NCBI GenBank assembly: GCA_033782935.1
Contig: JAWQEG010001359.1
Location: 248,001 to 312,000, forward strand
Direction: 5' to 3'
DNA length: 64,000 bases
From: Petrolisthes cinctipes
Lineage: Eukaryota > Arthropoda > Malacostraca > Decapoda > Porcellanidae
In this document: positions 62,101 through 64,000 of the stretch, piece after piece
Position numbering within the stretch: the stretch's first letter is position 1
Layout of the letters: every line of letters begins with the position of its first letter
Translations under genes and position numbers: made by a program
Notes under the pieces: model-generated
Told to the model about the DNA's origin: nothing
Databases searched by the model: none
Seen by the model: only the letters and a program-made list of their open reading frames with translations

Positions 62101-64000
62101 GACTTTTTGGCACCTAAAATATCGATTTTTAGCATGTTTTTAGCCTATATTTTGAAAATATTCTCGCACTGAGTAGGCATGTACAGATTGCTTCTGGGAC
62201 CCCAAAATATTGAATTTTCGGGTGTTTAGGGCCAGAATTTGAGATATAAACGGGTACTGAAGATGCATGCACATATCGACTTTTGGGCACCTAAGAGATC
62301 GATTTTCAGTATGTTTTTGGCCTATATTTTGAAAATACTCTAACACGGAGTAGGCATGTACAGATCGCTTCTGGTACCACAAAATATCGAATTTTCGGGT
62401 GTTTTGAGCTTGAATTTGAGATATAAACGAGTACAGAAGATGCGTGCACATATCGACTTTTGGGCACCTAAAATATCTATTTTGATCATGTTTTGAGCCT
62501 ATATTTTGAAAACATTCTAGCACTGAGTAGGCATTTAGAGATCGCTTCTGGGATCCCTAAATATCGAATTTTCGGGTGTTTTGGGCCTTAATTTGAGATA
62601 TCGACTTTTTGGCACCTAAAATATCGATTTTGAGCATGTTTTGAGCCAATATTTTGAAAACATTCTAGCACTGAGTAGGCATGTACAGATCGCTTCTGGG
62701 ACCCCAAAATATCGAATTTTCGGGTGTTTTGAGCCTGAATTTTAGATATAAACGAGTATAGAAGATGCATACACCTATTGACTTTGGGCACCAAAAATAT
62801 CGATTTTCAGCATATTTTGGGCCTGAATTTTGAAAATACTCTAACACGTAGTAGGCATGTACAGATCGCTTCTGGGACCCCAAAATGTCGAATTTTCGGG
62901 TGTTTTGAGCCTGAATTTGAGATATAAACGGGTACTGAAGATGCATGCACATATCGACTTTTGGGCACCTAAAACATCGATTTTGAGCATGATTTGGGCC
63001 TGTATTTTGAAAATACTCTAACACGGAGTAAGCATGTACAGATCGCTTCTGAGACCCTAAAATATCGAATTTTCTAGTGTTTTGGGCCTTAATTTGAGAT
63101 ATCGACTTTTTGGCTCCTAAAATATCGATTTTTAGCATGTTTTTAGCCTATATTTTGAAAATATTTTAGCACTGAGTAGGCATGTACAGATTGCTTCTGG
63201 GACCCCAAGATATTGAACTTTCGGGTGTTTAGGGCCAGAATTTGAGATATAAACGGGTACAGAAGATGCATGCACATATCGACTTTTCGGCACCTAAAAG
63301 ATCGATTTTCAGTATGTTTTTGGCCTGTATTTTGAAAATACTCTAACACGGAGTAGGCATGTACAGATCCTTTCTGGGACCCCTAAATATCGAATTTCCG
63401 GGTGTTTTGTGACTGAATTTGAGATATCGACTTTTTGGCACCTAAAAGATCGATTTTTAGCATGTTTTTAGCCTATATTTTGAAAATATTCTAGCACTGA
63501 GTAGGCATGTACAGATTGCTTCTGGGAAACCAAAATATTGAATTTTCGGGTGTTTTTAACCTGAATTTGAGATATAAACGTGTACAGAAGATACATGCAC
63601 ATATTGACTTTGAGCATCTAAAATATCGATTTTCAACATGTTTTGGGCATGTATTTTAAAAATACTCTAACACGGAGTAGGCATGAATTCGCTTCTGGGA
63701 CCCAAAAATATCGAATTTTCGGGTGTTTTGAGACTGAATTTGAGATATCGACTTTTTGGCACCTCAAATATCGATTTTTAGCATGTTTTTAGCCTATATT
63801 TTTAAAATATTCTAGCACTGAGTAGGCATGTACAGATCTCTTCTGGGACCCAAAAATATCGAATTTTCGGGTGTTTAGTGCCAGAATTTGAGATATAAAC
63901 GGGTACAGAAGATGCATGCACATATCGACTTTTCGGCACCTAAAAGATCGGTTTTCAGTATGTTTTTGGCCTGTATTTTGAAAATACTCTAACACGGAGT
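59165..64000. repeat. HOR, 3,155 bp 19-mer period, runs off the window
   Basis: The order S1 L L S1 L S1 L S1 L L S1 L L S2 L L S1 L L (12 L, 6 S1, 1 S2) sums to about 3,155 bp. 59,165-60,845 matches 62,320-64,000 at that offset, falling to 3,152 after a 3 bp loss at 63,685. Markers include GAATTTTCTAGTG, ATATTTTAGCACTG, TTTGGCTCCTAAAATATCG, GATCCTTTCTGGG and GGGAAACCAAAATATTG. The second copy is cut by the window end. Confidence 0.85.
63681..63697. other. Altered invariant box with a GAATTC
   Basis: TAGGCATGAATTCGCTTC replaces the near-invariant TAGGCATGTACAGATCGCTTC, a net loss of 3 bp that creates a GAATTC hexamer. The corresponding monomer one HOR earlier (about 60,529) is normal. It could be a real microdeletion or a sequencing or assembly error. 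Confidence 0.7.

Larger units (their letters stand above)
1..64000. repeat. Tandem satellite DNA array, 177 bp and 147-148 bp monomers, fills the window
   Basis: Every part of the window is a copy of one monomer family, recognised by an almost invariant box (GTAGGCATGTACAGAT) followed by GCTTCTGGGACC, then AATATCGAATTTTCGGGTG, then the L or S hinge, then AATATCGATTTT, AGCATGTTTT and TTTTGAAAA. Spacing between successive boxes is 177 bp (L) or 147-148 bp (S), giving roughly 385 monomers. All copies point the same way and I saw no inversion, no inserted element and no unique sequence. Both window ends lie inside monomers, so the array continues on each side. Such long homogeneous arrays are known from eukaryotic centromeres, pericentromeres and heterochromatic knobs. 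Which of these this is, and in what species, cannot be read from the sequence. Confidence 0.98.

Noticed and set aside
28450..62560. GGGATCCC palindrome as a functional site
   Set aside because: It is confined to one monomer class next to CATTTAGAGATCGC and comes from a single A-to-AT type change in GGGACCCC. Spread by HOR copying explains its recurrence.
1..64000. CRISPR array or other prokaryotic repeat system
   Set aside because: There are no short identical repeats separated by unique spacers; the whole monomer is repeated and diverges gradually. No cas-like or other genes are present.
1..64000. CENP-B box
   Set aside because: I looked for the core TTCGnnnnAnnCGGG on both strands of the consensus. 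TTTTCGGGTGTTTTG resembles part of it but lacks the required spacing, and the reverse strand gives CCCGAAAATTCG, which also fails.
1..64000. Telomeric repeats, microsatellites or subtelomeric junction
   Set aside because: No run of TTAGGG-, TTTAGGG- or other short-unit repeats was seen. The shortest period is the degenerate 88 bp half-unit.
1..64000. tRNA, rRNA or small RNA genes
   Set aside because: No cloverleaf, 5S internal promoter (A box, C box) or rRNA-like core was recognised. Any signal would recur in every monomer, and none does.
1..64000. Transposable element insertions or target-site duplications
   Set aside because: Monomer phase is continuous throughout. The only irregularities are indels of 1-30 bp, far too small for an element, and no terminal repeats, poly-A tails or reverse transcriptase-like frames appear.

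Overview
The whole 64 kb window is one uninterrupted tandem satellite DNA array. I find no protein gene, RNA gene, transposon, CRISPR array or unique sequence in it. All monomers lie head to tail in one orientation. The consensus is about 40% G+C (counted on one consensus monomer). An array of this size, with 150-180 bp monomers and multi-monomer higher-order repeats (HORs), is typical of eukaryotic centromeric, pericentromeric or other constitutive heterochromatin. I do not recognise the family and cannot name the organism.

Monomers fall into two length classes. The long monomer (L) is 177 bp. The short monomer is 147-148 bp and equals L minus 29 bp, lost between two ATAT direct repeats. Short monomers come in two forms: S1 (148 bp, CGACTTTTTGG at the deletion joint) and S2 (147 bp, CGCCTTTACGC or close relatives). 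The L monomer is itself an old dimer: two 88 and 89 bp halves align along their length at roughly 70% identity by eye. The history readable from the sequence is therefore: ~88 bp unit, then 177 bp dimer, then L plus deleted S forms, then multi-monomer HORs, then segmental duplications of several kb.

Layout: 1-6,958 is an irregular mix of L and S. 6,959-11,225 is paralogous to 20,762-25,680. 11,226-15,380 is irregular and contains part of a 3,153 bp repeat. 15,381-18,690 holds two copies of a ~1,652 bp 10-mer. 25,555-28,205 holds two copies of a 1,325 bp 8-mer. 28,260-30,293 has a 1,153 bp 7-mer period. 29,410-31,564 recurs at 43,585-45,739. 34,320-43,035 is a nearly perfect tandem duplication of a 4,345 bp 26-mer. 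43,010-46,330 has an 1,829 bp 11-mer period. 46,330-51,965 is less regular. 51,965-55,085 has a 1,651 bp 10-mer period nested with a 2,631 bp 16-mer period (52,835-58,221). 59,165-64,000 has a 3,155 bp 19-mer period. The right part looks more recently homogenised than the left.

Many reading frames are open on the minus strand, but only because 177, 147 and 153 are multiples of three and one minus-strand frame of the monomer lacks stops. They encode the same 59-residue repeat again and again and are not annotated as genes. Monomer boundaries below use the GCATG at the start of the first half as the phase. All identities and boundaries are by eye, usually good to a few tens of bases for block edges.
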